From Polyangiaceae bacterium (lineage in GTDB: Bacteria > Myxococcota_A > Polyangia > Polyangiales > Polyangiaceae), in contig JADLEQ010000044.1 in the NCBI GenBank assembly GCA_020846005.1, positions 1 through 64,000 of the forward strand: a stretch of 64,000 nt of DNA. The letters run 5' to 3'. The position numbers and the translations under genes are program-made. Within the stretch, counting starts at the first letter, position 1; every line of letters begins with the position of its first letter. Under the pieces are notes generated by a model. That model was not told where the DNA came from. It ran no database searches and saw only the letters and a list, made by a program, of their open reading frames with translations. Below, in pieces: positions 23,866 to 31,896 of this stretch.

Positions 23866-25041
23866 GTGAACACCAACTCGAGATCAGCCAGATGGTTCGC
23901 GTTCCTCGGCGCCCTGACGCTCGCGGCGGCGGGCGCGTGCAGCAGCGACTCGGAGGAGGAAGGCGGCGGCGGAGGTTCGGGCACGGACGGCGGTGACGCT
24001 GCGGCCGGCGCGGCGGGGAGCGACGCCTCCGCGGGCTCCGGTGGCGGGGCCGGCGCCGCTGCCGGGGCCAGCGGTGGCGGCGGGGTCGCGGGTGGCGGTG
24101 GTTCGTCTGCCAGCGCCGGCACCGGCGCCGTGTCGGGGACCAGCGGTACTCCCGGGTGGGACGCCGCCGCCGATGGGCCGGTCCAGGTCTCGGACGGTGG
24201 CGTCGTGATCACCGAGGACGGCGGGACGAGCTACGTCTGCTACCCGACGCGCTGCGCCGGCAAGCTCCTCGAGTGCGGCAACTGCCTCGACGACGACGGC
24301 GACGGCCTCGTCGACTGGCGCGATCCGGAGTGCCTCGGCCCGTGCGACAACTCGGAGGGCCCCGGGCTCGACAGCGCCGTCGGCGGCACCGTCGGCGCGA
24401 GCTGCGGCGTCGACTGCTACTTCGATTTCGGCAACGGCCCCGGCAACGACGACTGCCACTGGGATCACCGCTGCGACCCGCTCGCCCCCGAGGCGCCGTC
24501 CTGCCCGCACGAGCCCTCGCGCGTCGGGACGAGCGAGTGCCCGGACACGCAGTCCCAGCAGTGCGAGGACTTCTGCAAGCCGTACACGCCCAACGGCTGC
24601 GACTGCTTCGGCTGCTGCACGTTCCCCGCGCTCGAGGGGGCGGGCGATGGCGGCGGACCGCTCTACGTGTGGATCGGGACGCTCGACGACTCGAACGTCT
24701 CGACCTGCACGCTCGCGGACGTGACCGATCCGGTCAAGTGCAGGCCGTGCACGCCCGCGGGCAACTGCCTGAACGAGTGCGGACGGTGCGAGATCTGCGT
24801 GGGCAAGCCCGAGGTCCCGGACGACTGCTATCCGCCCGCCGATGCCGGCGTCGGTGGGAGCGGCGGCTCGTCGGGCTCCGCGGGGAGCTCGGGGAGCGCC
24901 GGATCTGCCGGATCGGGGGGTACCGGAGGGTACCCCGGCCAGTGCCCCGAGGGGATCACGCCCTGCGGCCTCCCGGGCCAGGGCCCCTGCGCGCCGGACG
25001 AGTACTGCCTCACCGGGTGTTGCAGAGACGCGCCGCAGTGA
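23866..25041 (+). CDS. Cysteine-rich lipoprotein, shared Cys domain (copy C)
   Basis: A 391-residue lipoprotein: GTG start with GGAG upstream, lipobox AAAGAC, Gly/Ser/Ala linker of about 90 residues, then the shared Cys domain. Landmarks: CYPTRCAGKLLECGNCLDDD, CYFDFGNGPGNDDCHWDHRC, PNGCDCFGCC, LYVWIGTLD, CRPCTPAGNCLNEC and YCLTGCC. Unlike copies A and B it carries a second Gly/Ser insert of about 25 residues just before the last cysteine cluster. It is transcribed away from copy B, so the pair may share a regulatory region. Confidence 0.85.
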   Translation: MNTNSRSARWFAFLGALTLAAAGACSSDSEEEGGGGGSGTDGGDAAAGAAGSDASAGSGGGAGAAAGASGGGGVAGGGGSSASAGTGAVSGTSGTPGWDAAADGPVQVSDGGVVITEDGGTSYVCYPTRCAGKLLECGNCLDDDGDGLVDWRDPECLGPCDNSEGPGLDSAVGGTVGASCGVDCYFDFGNGPGNDDCHWDHRCDPLAPEAPSCPHEPSRVGTSECPDTQSQQCEDFCKPYTPNGCDCFGCCTFPALEGAGDGGGPLYVWIGTLDDSNVSTCTLADVTDPVKCRPCTPAGNCLNECGRCEICVGKPEVPDDCYPPADAGVGGSGGSSGSAGSSGSAGSAGSGGTGGYPGQCPEGITPCGLPGQGPCAPDEYCLTGCCRDAPQ

Positions 25042-25068
25042 TCGTGAAGGGTCGGCGGCGGCGCCGGT

Positions 25069-25845
25069 TCAGCCGTAGAACCCGCCGCCGTCGACGACCA
25101 GCGCCTGGCCGGTCAGGGCGCTCGCGCCCGGGCTCACCACCGCCGCGATCACGTACGCGACCTCGTCCGGCGTGACGAGGCGTCGCTGCCCGATCGTCCC
25201 GAGCACGAGCGCGGCCGCGCGCTCGCGGTCCAGGCCGCCCCGGCGCATCGCCCCCTCGATGGCCTGATCCGCCATCGGCGTGTCGACGTAGCCGGGGCAC
25301 ACGGCGTTCGCCGTCACGCCGCGGCTCGCGACCTCGGCCGCCACCGCGCGCGTGAACCCGAGGACGGCGTGCTTCGAGGCCGCGTAGGCGCTCACGTACG
25401 GCGCGCCCGTACGCGCGAGCACGCTCGCGACGTTGACGATGCGCCCGAACCCGCGCGCCAACATCCCGGGGAGGAACGCCTGCGTCACGCGGAGCGTGCC
25501 GGTCGCGTTCACGTCGAAGATCCGCTCCCAGTCGGCCTCCGTCAGCGCTCGCACCGACGCGCTCGACGCCACGCCGGCGTTGTTCACCAGCACGTCGATC
25601 GGACCGATCGTCGCGGCGGCGGTCTCGGCCAGCGCGGCGACGCTCGCCGAGTCGGCCACGTCGACGCACGCCGCGTGCGCCTCGTGCCCGCTCGCGCGGA
25701 GCGTCTCGGCGACCGCCTCCACCTTCTCGCGCGAGCGCGCGGCCACGACGACGCGCGCGCCTCGCTCCGCCAGCGCGCGCGCCGTGGCCACCCCGATGCC
25801 GCTGCCCCCGCCCGTGATCACCGCGCCTCGACCCTGGAGCTCCAT
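25069..25845 (-). CDS. SDR-family NAD(P)-dependent oxidoreductase
   Basis: A 258-residue classical short-chain dehydrogenase: cofactor loop TGGGSGIG, NNAG, catalytic Ser in VASVLARTG, Tyr-x-x-x-Lys in YAASK, and the PGYVDTPM segment. The size and C-terminal VDGGGFYG match 3-hydroxybutyrate dehydrogenase/FabG-like members, but the substrate cannot be read from sequence. Arg at positions 39 and 41 (VVAARSREK) after the second strand suggests NADP(H) preference. Monocistronic. Confidence 0.9.
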   Translation of the reverse strand: MELQGRGAVITGGGSGIGVATARALAERGARVVVAARSREKVEAVAETLRASGHEAHAACVDVADSASVAALAETAAATIGPIDVLVNNAGVASSASVRALTEADWERIFDVNATGTLRVTQAFLPGMLARGFGRIVNVASVLARTGAPYVSAYAASKHAVLGFTRAVAAEVASRGVTANAVCPGYVDTPMADQAIEGAMRRGGLDRERAAALVLGTIGQRRLVTPDEVAYVIAAVVSPGASALTGQALVVDGGGFYG

Positions 25846-25894
25846 GCGCGCGTCATGTCACGCGCGCGGCGCCGGGCGCAAGCGGCCCGGCGCC

Positions 25895-26299
25895 TCACTC
25901 GTCGTGGAACCGGACGCGACGGTGCGTGAGCGTCCGGGACGAGGCGGCCGTCTCCTCGCGTGAGGGTGACTCGAACGTCGCGAGCACGGCGTCGAGCAGC
26001 GCCTCGTCCGAGCGCAGCACGCCGAGCGTGAGGAGGCGACGGCGCGGGTCGTGCGGCGCGAGCTGTCCGAGCAGGGCGTTGGCGCGCTGGCGCTTGCGCT
26101 CGAGCCGATCGTGTCGCGCCTCGCGCGCGTCCGGGGCGAGCTCGCGGCTGCGCAGCGTTGGCGGCGGGTCCGAGTCCCGCCGCGGCCGCCGCCCGCGGAC
26201 GCCCGAGCGCTCTTCGTCCGGCGTGTACGGCGCGAGCGCGCGCCCGCCGGACTGCACCGGGCCGGCGTAGGTGGGGCGCGTCGTCATCGGCTTCGACAT
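25895..26299 (-). CDS. Hypothetical protein (134 aa)
   Basis: A basic, Arg-rich protein with a disordered N-terminal half (Pro, Arg, Asp) and a compact C-terminal half: RANALLGQLAPHDPRRRLLT, LGVLRSDEALLDAVLATF, ending RRVRFHDE. No signal peptide, membrane helix or cysteine is seen. The start may be ATG 26299 or ATG 26287; neither has a strong ribosome-binding site. I do not recognise the family. Confidence 0.5.
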   Translation of the reverse strand: MSKPMTTRPTYAGPVQSGGRALAPYTPDEERSGVRGRRPRRDSDPPPTLRSRELAPDAREARHDRLERKRQRANALLGQLAPHDPRRRLLTLGVLRSDEALLDAVLATFESPSREETAASSRTLTHRRVRFHDE

Positions 26300-26646
26300 C
26301 GGACTACGAACCAGCGAGCTGCAGGATCCGTTCCCGCAATGGACTCCGGCCACCGCGGCCAGCGGCCGGCCCGGAGCCGACCCGGGGCTTCGGCTTCAAG
26401 TGCTGGAGATCCATGATGTTTCCGTATTGTGTGCGGGAAGTCCCGAAGAGCGGTGGCCGGGCGGCGTGCGCTGGCGAGAGAACGGCGGACCGCCGCGGGA
26501 GCTGACACGCGCGCCGGGGGCGACACGCGCGTCACGGCTCCCGGCGGCTCCGCGGGCGTATCGCACCTTGTCGGAGGCGCTGCGCTTCCGTATGCTGACC
26601 AGCCGTCCGGGCGCCTCGTCGCGGCTCGGCCGGAGTTGCATCGCGC
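26300..26646. other. Non-coding gap (347 bp)
   Basis: Divergent intergenic space between two hypothetical genes. It includes a slightly less GC-rich patch near 26405-26440 (ATGATGTTTCCGTATTGTG), plausible as promoter DNA for one or both sides. All open frames here have poor composition. No RNA gene or repeat was seen. Confidence 0.5.
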
Positions 26647-27042
26647 GTGTCCCACGAGCCCGACGAACCTGAGTCCGACGACCCCTCCGAGCCCGGGGAG
26701 GAGGTCGATCCGCTGCTGCCCAGGCTCCCCGAGGAGCTGGGGATCGATCCGCTCTTCGCGGCGCTCTTGCACTGCGCAGCCTTCCTCGATCTCGGGGGCG
26801 ACGACCACGTCGCGCACGACTTCGCGTTGGAGGTCCTCGAGCAGCTGTCCGAGTACGTCAACCGCTTGACGTTGACGCCCGAGCGGGCGGCCGAGCTCAC
26901 CGCGCAGGCCGAGCGGATCGCCGCGTACGCGGAGGACTCGGGGTGGGAGGAGGGCCAGGTCGCCCTGGTCCGCCGGTTCTTCTACAACTGCGGGCTGTTC
27001 ACGATGGGCGGCGACGAGGACGACGACGAGCTCGAGGAGTGA
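26647..27042 (+). CDS. Acidic hypothetical protein (131 aa)
   Basis: GTG start. It has an acidic disordered N-terminus (EPDEPESDDPSEPGEEVDP), a helical core (LPEELGIDPLFAALLHCAAF, then DFALEVLEQLSEYVNRL, and two more helices) and an acidic tail (DEDDDELEE). It is probably a soluble cytoplasmic protein. Its stop overlaps the GTG of the VOC gene (GTGA), so the two are coupled. No family recognised. Confidence 0.7.
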   Translation: MSHEPDEPESDDPSEPGEEVDPLLPRLPEELGIDPLFAALLHCAAFLDLGGDDHVAHDFALEVLEQLSEYVNRLTLTPERAAELTAQAERIAAYAEDSGWEEGQVALVRRFFYNCGLFTMGGDEDDDELEE

Positions 27043-27437
27043 GCGGGGGCTCGCCCTGCCCGCGCCTCCACCACGTCGCCCTCGGCGCGCAGGATCCCGA
27101 GCGCGTGGCGGCGTTCTACCGCGACGTGCTCGGCCTGGTGGAGGTGCGCCGATCCCTGCTGGAGGACTCGCGCGTCCGATCGGTGTGGCTCGACCTCGGC
27201 GGCGCCGTGCTCATGGTGGAGCGGACGGAGGCCGGGCCGCGCCGCGTCGACGGGATCGGGGCGGGCCCGTTCCTCCTCGCCGTGACGGCGGTGGGGGATG
27301 TGGTGGCGCACGCGCGTCGCCTGGAAGAGGCGGGGGTGGTCATCGAGGGCCGCACGGAGCACACCTGCTACGCCCGAGATCCCGAGGGGAATCGGGTCGC
27401 GGTGAGTTCGTATCCGCTGCGCGACGACCGGAGGTGA
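27039..27437 (+). CDS. VOC-family (glyoxalase/bleomycin-resistance fold) protein
   Basis: A 132-residue VOC protein: LHHVALGAQDPERVAAFYRD at the start, with the first metal-ligand His, then VWLDLGGAVLMVER, and YARDPEGNRVAVSSYP at the end. These are the paired beta-alpha-beta-beta-beta units of a dioxygenase/glyoxalase fold. A Glu is lacking in the final metal position usual for glyoxalase I (VAVSSY), so the metal and the reaction are uncertain. Confidence 0.88.
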   Translation: MSGGSPCPRLHHVALGAQDPERVAAFYRDVLGLVEVRRSLLEDSRVRSVWLDLGGAVLMVERTEAGPRRVDGIGAGPFLLAVTAVGDVVAHARRLEEAGVVIEGRTEHTCYARDPEGNRVAVSSYPLRDDRR

Positions 27438-27476
27438 CGGCCGGGCGCCCCTCAGGTGGCCGTCTGGTGTCGCAGG

Positions 27477-27507
27477 TTGCCCACAGGCAGCACAAGTTGT
27501 CCACAGG
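27477..27507 (+). promoter_or_regulatory. Two DnaA-box-like direct repeats
   Basis: TTGCCCACAGG (27477-27487) and TTGTCCACAGG (27497-27507) are direct repeats 20 bp apart, about two helical turns. TTGTCCACA equals the DnaA box favoured in high-GC Streptomyces and is one base off the E. coli box. They lie 35-65 bp before the start of the enoyl-CoA hydratase gene. They could be DnaA sites or an unrelated operator. Confidence 0.4.
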
Positions 27508-27541
27508 GTCCGGTCCGCGGCCGGCCTGCTAGCCTGACCTC

Positions 27542-28384
27542 ATGGAGCTGCCCCTCGAGTGCCTCCGCGTCGAGCGGGCGGGGAAGGTCGCGATCGTCAC
27601 GCTCGCCCGCGAGGCGCGGCTCAACGCCTGGACCACGCGGATGGGGGTCGAGCTCTTCGGCACGCTGCGCGCGCTCGACGACGAGGACGGCGTGCGCGCG
27701 ATCGTCGTGACGGGGGCGGGGCGAGCCTTCTGTGCCGGGGCCGATCTCGAGACCGGCGGGTCCACCTTCTCGCGCGAGCGCGCCTGGGAGGAGTCCGGGC
27801 GGCTCGAGGCGCGGGTGCGCCCGTGGAACGTCCGCACCCCGATCCTCGCGGCGATCAACGGCGCCGCCGTCGGGATCGGCGCCACGCTCCCGCTGCACTG
27901 GGATCTCAGGATCGCCTCGGAGCGGGCGCGCATCGGCTTCGTGTTCGTGCGGCGGGGGATCGTCCCCGAGGCGCACTCGACCTGGCTCCTGCCGCGGCTC
28001 ATCGGCGCGGCGAAGGCGTTCGATCTCCTGCTCACCGGGCGCATGCTCGACGCCAACGAGGCGCTGGCGTACGGCCTCGTCAGCCGCGTCGTGCCCCACG
28101 ACCGGCTGATGGATGAGGCCCTCACGATCGCGACGGAGCTGGCCGAGCAGACCTCCCCGGTCGCCGTCGCCACGACCCGGCGCCTGCTCTGGCGGCAGCT
28201 CATGCAGCCCGATCCGCGCGCGGCGCGACGCCTCGAGGATGAGGTGTTTCGTTGGATCGGTGCGCAGCCGGACGCCGCCGAAGGCGTCACCGCGTTCCTC
28301 GAGAAGCGCCCGCCCGGCTGGCGGGGGAGGAAGGCGCGCGACTTCGCGCCAGGGCTGGACGAAGTGCCGGACGTGGACGAGTGA
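27542..28384 (+). CDS. Enoyl-CoA hydratase/isomerase family (crotonase)
   Basis: A 280-residue crotonase-fold protein. Oxyanion-hole elements are GAGRAFCAGADL and NGAAVGIGATLPLHWDLRIA; the third block is FVRRGIVPEAHSTWLLPRLI, which retains the Glu after Pro. The Glu usual in the GGG-CEL position is absent (GIGATL), so hydration with both glutamates is doubtful and isomerase or other crotonase chemistry is possible. It overlaps the following methyltransferase gene by 4 nt. Confidence 0.88.
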   Translation: MELPLECLRVERAGKVAIVTLAREARLNAWTTRMGVELFGTLRALDDEDGVRAIVVTGAGRAFCAGADLETGGSTFSRERAWEESGRLEARVRPWNVRTPILAAINGAAVGIGATLPLHWDLRIASERARIGFVFVRRGIVPEAHSTWLLPRLIGAAKAFDLLLTGRMLDANEALAYGLVSRVVPHDRLMDEALTIATELAEQTSPVAVATTRRLLWRQLMQPDPRAARRLEDEVFRWIGAQPDAAEGVTAFLEKRPPGWRGRKARDFAPGLDEVPDVDE

Positions 28385-29721
28385 GCGGCGCGGTCGACAC
28401 GGCCACCGCCGCGGACGTTGTCGTCGAGCGTATGGTGCCGGGCGGCGCGGGGCTCGGGCGCACGGCGGACGGGCGGATCCGCCTCGTAGCGGGGGGCGCG
28501 CCCGGCGATCGGCTCCGGCCGCGCGAGGGCGACCGTGGCGACGACGCGCTGACCGTGCGCGCGTTCGAGATCGTCGAGCGTGGCGCCGACCGCGTGGAGC
28601 CGGAGTGCCCGTGGGCCGACCGGTGCGGCGGCTGCGACTGGATGCACCTCGAGCGCGCCGCCGAGCTGCGCGAGAAGCGCGCGGTGGTGCGGGACGCGCT
28701 CGTGCGCGTGGGTCGCCTCCAGGCGCCGCCCGTCGAGGCAGTCCGGACCGCGGGCGCGTCCATCGCGCTGCGGGATCGGTTGCGCCTGCACGTGTCGGAC
28801 GCCGGCGCGGTGGGGCTGCTCGGCGCGCGGTCGCGCGCGGTGGTGGAGATCGATCGGTGCCTCGTCGCGCGGCCCGAGCTGAACGCCGCGATCGGCGAGC
28901 TGCGCGCGGCGGGGCGGCGCTACGCCGGAGCGCTCGCCGGGATCGAGGAGCTCGAGCTGCGCGTGGCGCCGGCCGGGCCGCCCGTCGCGCTCGCGGCGAG
29001 GCTGCGCGAGCCGACCCAGCTCGCGACGGTGGCGCTCCTCCGCGAGCTCGCCCGGCGCTGGGCCGTGGGGATCGGCACGCGCGGGCGGGGGCCCGGAGGC
29101 CCGGCGCGCGTCCGGCTGCCGCAGCCCGAAGACCAGCGCTGGCCGCTCCCGGGCGGCGCGACCCTGAGCGCCCCGCCCGACGCCTTCACCCAACCGAGCC
29201 GGGAGGTGGCGGCGCTGCTGGTCGGCGCGGTGGTCGCGGGGGCACGGCAGCGAGGCGTGAGGACGTTCGTCGATCTCTACTGCGGCGCAGGCGCCTTCAC
29301 TCTCGCGCTCGGCGCGACGGGCGCGAGCGGCGTCGGCGTCGAGCGGGACGGCTCGGCGTTGCGCGCCGCAGAGCGCCAGCGTCGCGCCGCCGGCGCGAGC
29401 GGCGTCCGCTTCGTGCGCGGGGACGCGGCGTCGCTCGTCGATCGCGTGGGGGAGCCGGGGGAGCGCCCCGACCTGGTCGTCGTCGACCCGCCCCGGGCGG
29501 GCGCGCGGGGCGCGGTCGAGGGTCTGTTGCGGCTGCGGCCCGCGCACGTCGCGATGTGCTCGTGTGATCCGGCGACGCTGGCGCGCGATCTCGGGGCGCT
29601 CGTCGCTGGCGGGTACGCGCTCGAGGAGATCGTGCCGTTCGACATGTTCCCGCGCACCCACCACGTGGAGACGCTCGCGTGGCTGCGCGTCGCCGACGCT
29701 GGCGGGCCGCGCGCCGGCTGA
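28381..29721 (+). CDS. TrmA/RumA-family RNA m5U methyltransferase
   Basis: A 446-residue SAM-dependent uracil-5-methyltransferase. It has an N-terminal TRAM-like segment; cluster cysteines CPWADRCGGC plus a later Cys (IDRCLVAR), as in the [4Fe-4S] enzyme RlmD; a SAM site FVDLYCGAGAFTLALG; VVVDPPRAG; and the nucleophile in MCSCDPATLARDL. The C-terminal HHVETLAWL is standard. RlmD (23S U1939) or a close relative is likely; the exact target base cannot be read. The start is GTG overlapping the crotonase stop. Confidence 0.92.
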   Translation: MSGAVDTATAADVVVERMVPGGAGLGRTADGRIRLVAGGAPGDRLRPREGDRGDDALTVRAFEIVERGADRVEPECPWADRCGGCDWMHLERAAELREKRAVVRDALVRVGRLQAPPVEAVRTAGASIALRDRLRLHVSDAGAVGLLGARSRAVVEIDRCLVARPELNAAIGELRAAGRRYAGALAGIEELELRVAPAGPPVALAARLREPTQLATVALLRELARRWAVGIGTRGRGPGGPARVRLPQPEDQRWPLPGGATLSAPPDAFTQPSREVAALLVGAVVAGARQRGVRTFVDLYCGAGAFTLALGATGASGVGVERDGSALRAAERQRRAAGASGVRFVRGDAASLVDRVGEPGERPDLVVVDPPRAGARGAVEGLLRLRPAHVAMCSCDPATLARDLGALVAGGYALEEIVPFDMFPRTHHVETLAWLRVADAGGPRAG

Positions 29722-29732
29722 CGCGCGTCGCG

Positions 29733-30197
29733 TCAGTCGGTAGCGGCGTCGGCGCTGCCGCCGCAGGTCGCGGCCGGCAGCTCCGCGCAGTACGCGTCGC
29801 ACACCGTGCCGCACGCGTCCCCGCAGTAGGCGCACCGCTCCGCGGCGAGGTACGCCGCGACGTCGGCGTCCGAGGTGCAGTGCGTGTCGATGCACGCGGC
29901 GACGCAGGCTGCGCCGGCGGCGCCCTCGTTCACCTTGCACCCGCTCGACCCGGACCCCTTCTTGCCGAACGCGCAGGCGAGGATCGCTGCGCAGCCGGGG
30001 CTCGCCTGGCAGGCCTCCCACTCGGGACACTCCCCGACGCGGCAGCCACCGCACTGGTCGCAGGTGCCTGCGTCCGCACACACGCTCGGCGAGGCGACCT
30101 GGGCCGGCTCACCGGAGTCGCCGCAGGACGGGATCACCAGCGCGCCCAGCCCCAGCGCCAGCCCGAGGACGAGAGCTCTTCGCATGGTCCGCAGCAT
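29733..30197 (-). CDS. Cysteine-rich lipoprotein of ECF module 2
   Basis: A 154-residue lipoprotein with lipobox LVIPSC and 18 cysteines after it (CADAGTCDQCGGCRVGECPE, WEACQASPGCAAILACAF, CVAACIDTHC, CAYCGDACGTVCDAYC). The spacing resembles small myxobacterial Cys-rich lipoproteins that carry a helix-rich disulfide module, not the domain of about 220 residues seen elsewhere in the window. It is the last gene after sigma, anti-sigma and Spy-like genes on the same strand (35-nt gap). Start at ATG 30197 or ATG 30185. Confidence 0.75.
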   Translation of the reverse strand: MLRTMRRALVLGLALGLGALVIPSCGDSGEPAQVASPSVCADAGTCDQCGGCRVGECPEWEACQASPGCAAILACAFGKKGSGSSGCKVNEGAAGAACVAACIDTHCTSDADVAAYLAAERCAYCGDACGTVCDAYCAELPAATCGGSADAATD

Positions 30198-30232
30198 AGC
30201 CCGGGCCGTCTCCGTGGGGCCAGCGCTGGCGC

Positions 30233-30724
30233 TCAGTCGTCGCCGCGGTGCTGCCGGCGGCGGTCCCGCCGCGCGTCGCGGCGGTGGCGCTGGAGCGCCC
30301 GGAGCAGCTTCGCCTGCTGCTTGGGCGTGAGCAGCTTCTCCAGCTCCGCGATCTCCTGATCGGCGAGCGACCGGAGCTTGGCGCGGGCGGCCTTGACCCG
30401 CTCGAGCGCCTTCGTGTACGCCTGCTGGTCGCCGCTGTCGTCCTCCAGCAGCTCGGCCAGATCGCGCAGGGCGCGCCGCTGCTCCTTGCGCGCCTTCTGC
30501 CGCTCCGGGGCGCGCTTCTTCAGCACCTTCTCCACCTCGGCGGCCCTGCGGTCGTCGAGCCCCACCTCGCGCCGGAGGATCTCGCCACGGCGCCGCTCGA
30601 CGCGCTCCGCGCGCGCGCGGTCCTCGTCTGCCCGCGCGGACGGGGCCGCCGCCGCCACGGCGACCACGACCGCGCTCGCCAGCGCGGCGCGGCACGCGAG
30701 CCGGGCGAGCCTGCCTGTCGTCAT
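30233..30724 (-). CDS. Spy/CpxP/ZraP-like periplasmic protein
   Basis: A 163-residue exported protein: signal peptide ALASAVVVAVAAAAPSARA, then a long, very basic helical region (EVEKVLKKRAPERQKARKEQ) with the LTPxQQ motif as LTPKQQAKLLRALQRHRR, characteristic of the Spy/CpxP/ZraP group of periplasmic chaperones and stress sensors. Its ATG overlaps the anti-sigma stop (ATGA), giving sigma, anti-sigma and periplasmic sensor in one operon. This suggests the sigma factor responds to envelope or metal stress; that is inference. Confidence 0.8.
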   Translation of the reverse strand: MTTGRLARLACRAALASAVVVAVAAAAPSARADEDRARAERVERRRGEILRREVGLDDRRAAEVEKVLKKRAPERQKARKEQRRALRDLAELLEDDSGDQQAYTKALERVKAARAKLRSLADQEIAELEKLLTPKQQAKLLRALQRHRRDARRDRRRQHRGDD

Positions 30725-31185
30725 CCGTCCTCGAAATCCAGCCATGCGTCGTCCTCCTCGTCGTCGTCGTTGGCCCAGGGATCCGGGTCATCGAGCCAGT
30801 CCGCGCCGAGCTCGTCCACCTCGTCGAGATCGGCGAGGACCTCGTCGTTCGTCGCGCTCTCCTCCGACGCTGGCGCCGGCGGTGCATGGGGAGGGGGCGA
30901 CCCGGCCGTACCGCTCGAGGTACCGCTCGGAGCGCCCCCGCCCATCGCCGCCGTGGTCTGCGCCGAGTCGCCACGCTCCCCGCCGCCGGTCGATCCGACG
31001 AAGACGGCCGCGCCGAGCGCGACGAGCCCTGGCGCCACCCAGGCCCACCAGCGCAGCCCGTGACCCCGCCGCGGCCGCTCGGGGATCTCGCGGGCTCGGG
31101 CGGCGAGGCGGACGAGGGTCGTCGGGCTGGCGGGCTCAGCGGAGCGGTCGAAGAGCGCGCGCAGGTCGTCGTCCGGGTCGCTCAT
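30721..31185 (-). CDS. Membrane anti-sigma-type protein (module 2)
   Basis: A 154-residue protein. The cytoplasmic segment (DLRALFDRSAEPASPTTLVR) precedes one transmembrane helix (WWAWVAPGLVALGAAVFVG). A Gly/Ser/Pro linker and a strongly acidic periplasmic tail (DDEEDDAWLDFEDG) follow. The start overlaps the sigma stop. The very basic downstream Spy-like protein and this acidic tail are complementary in charge, so direct contact in the periplasm is possible. Confidence 0.75.
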   Translation of the reverse strand: MSDPDDDLRALFDRSAEPASPTTLVRLAARAREIPERPRRGHGLRWWAWVAPGLVALGAAVFVGSTGGGERGDSAQTTAAMGGGAPSGTSSGTAGSPPPHAPPAPASEESATNDEVLADLDEVDELGADWLDDPDPWANDDDEEDDAWLDFEDG

Positions 31186-31844
31186 GCGGGGTCTCCTCGC
31201 TGCGCGACGGCATCGGCGAGCTCGGCGCGCAGCGCCTTCATGGCGTGGTGCGCGTGCACGCGGACGGCGCCCGCCGTGCTGCCGACGGCCTGCGCGATCT
31301 CCGCGTCGTCGAGCCCGCCGTCCAGACGCAGGATCGCGACCTCCTGCTGCTTGCGCGGGAGGCGGGCGAGCGCGGTACGGATCCGCTCGGCGAGCCGCAG
31401 GGCGCTGACGGCCGCGGCGGGGGAGGGGGTGCCCTCGGGCGGCTCGGCGGCGTCTTCGCGGTGCCGGCGGCGCACCTCGCCGCGCAGCAACGTCCTCGCC
31501 TGTTGAGCGGCGACCGCCGCGAGCAGCGCGCGCAGGGAGGTCCCCGGCGTGTACCGCTCGAGCCGCTGGTAGACGAGCGTCAGGGCCTCCTGCAGGGCAT
31601 CCTCGGCGAGGGCGTGGTCGCCTGCGGACGCGCGCATCGCGATGCGGTGGAGCATGGGGAGGTGCGGCTCGACGAGCGACGCGAACGCGCGGCCGTCGCC
31701 CGCCAGCGACCGCTGCACCAGGTCGCGCTCGACCCGCAGCTGGGTGCCCTCCGCTCCGGCCGGCCCCGGCTCGGGCGCCGGTCGGCTCACGAGCCAGCCG
31801 GGCCAGAGGCTGGCGCCGCCGTGTGAGAGCGGGATCGTGGGCAT
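31182..31844 (-). CDS. ECF sigma-70 family factor (module 2)
   Basis: A 220-residue sigma factor. After about 40 disordered residues, region 2 reads LVQRSLAGDGRAFASLVEPH to HALAEDALQEALTLVYQRLE. Region 4 reads IRTALARLPRKQQEVAILRL, then DDAEIAQAVGSTAGAVRVHA and HHAMKALR. It is a group-4 (ECF) factor whose cognate inhibitor is the overlapping downstream membrane protein. ATG 31844 follows GAGGTGCG. Confidence 0.9.
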   Translation of the reverse strand: MPTIPLSHGGASLWPGWLVSRPAPEPGPAGAEGTQLRVERDLVQRSLAGDGRAFASLVEPHLPMLHRIAMRASAGDHALAEDALQEALTLVYQRLERYTPGTSLRALLAAVAAQQARTLLRGEVRRRHREDAAEPPEGTPSPAAAVSALRLAERIRTALARLPRKQQEVAILRLDGGLDDAEIAQAVGSTAGAVRVHAHHAMKALRAELADAVAQRGDPA

Positions 31845-31896
31845 CGCACCTCGATGCCGGCGACGCGCGGCGGGTTAAGCCAGCCGCGGACGCGGC

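Noticed and set aside
20478-23996. Plus-strand open frame of 1172 codons
   Set aside because: It lies opposite the 1000-residue Cys-rich lipoprotein; its Ala/Arg repeats are the complement of the Gly/Ala/Ser-coding repeats.
27529-30081. Minus-strand open frame of 850 codons
   Set aside because: It crosses the crotonase, the TrmA-like gene and the lipoprotein of ECF module 2; it is a shadow of all three.
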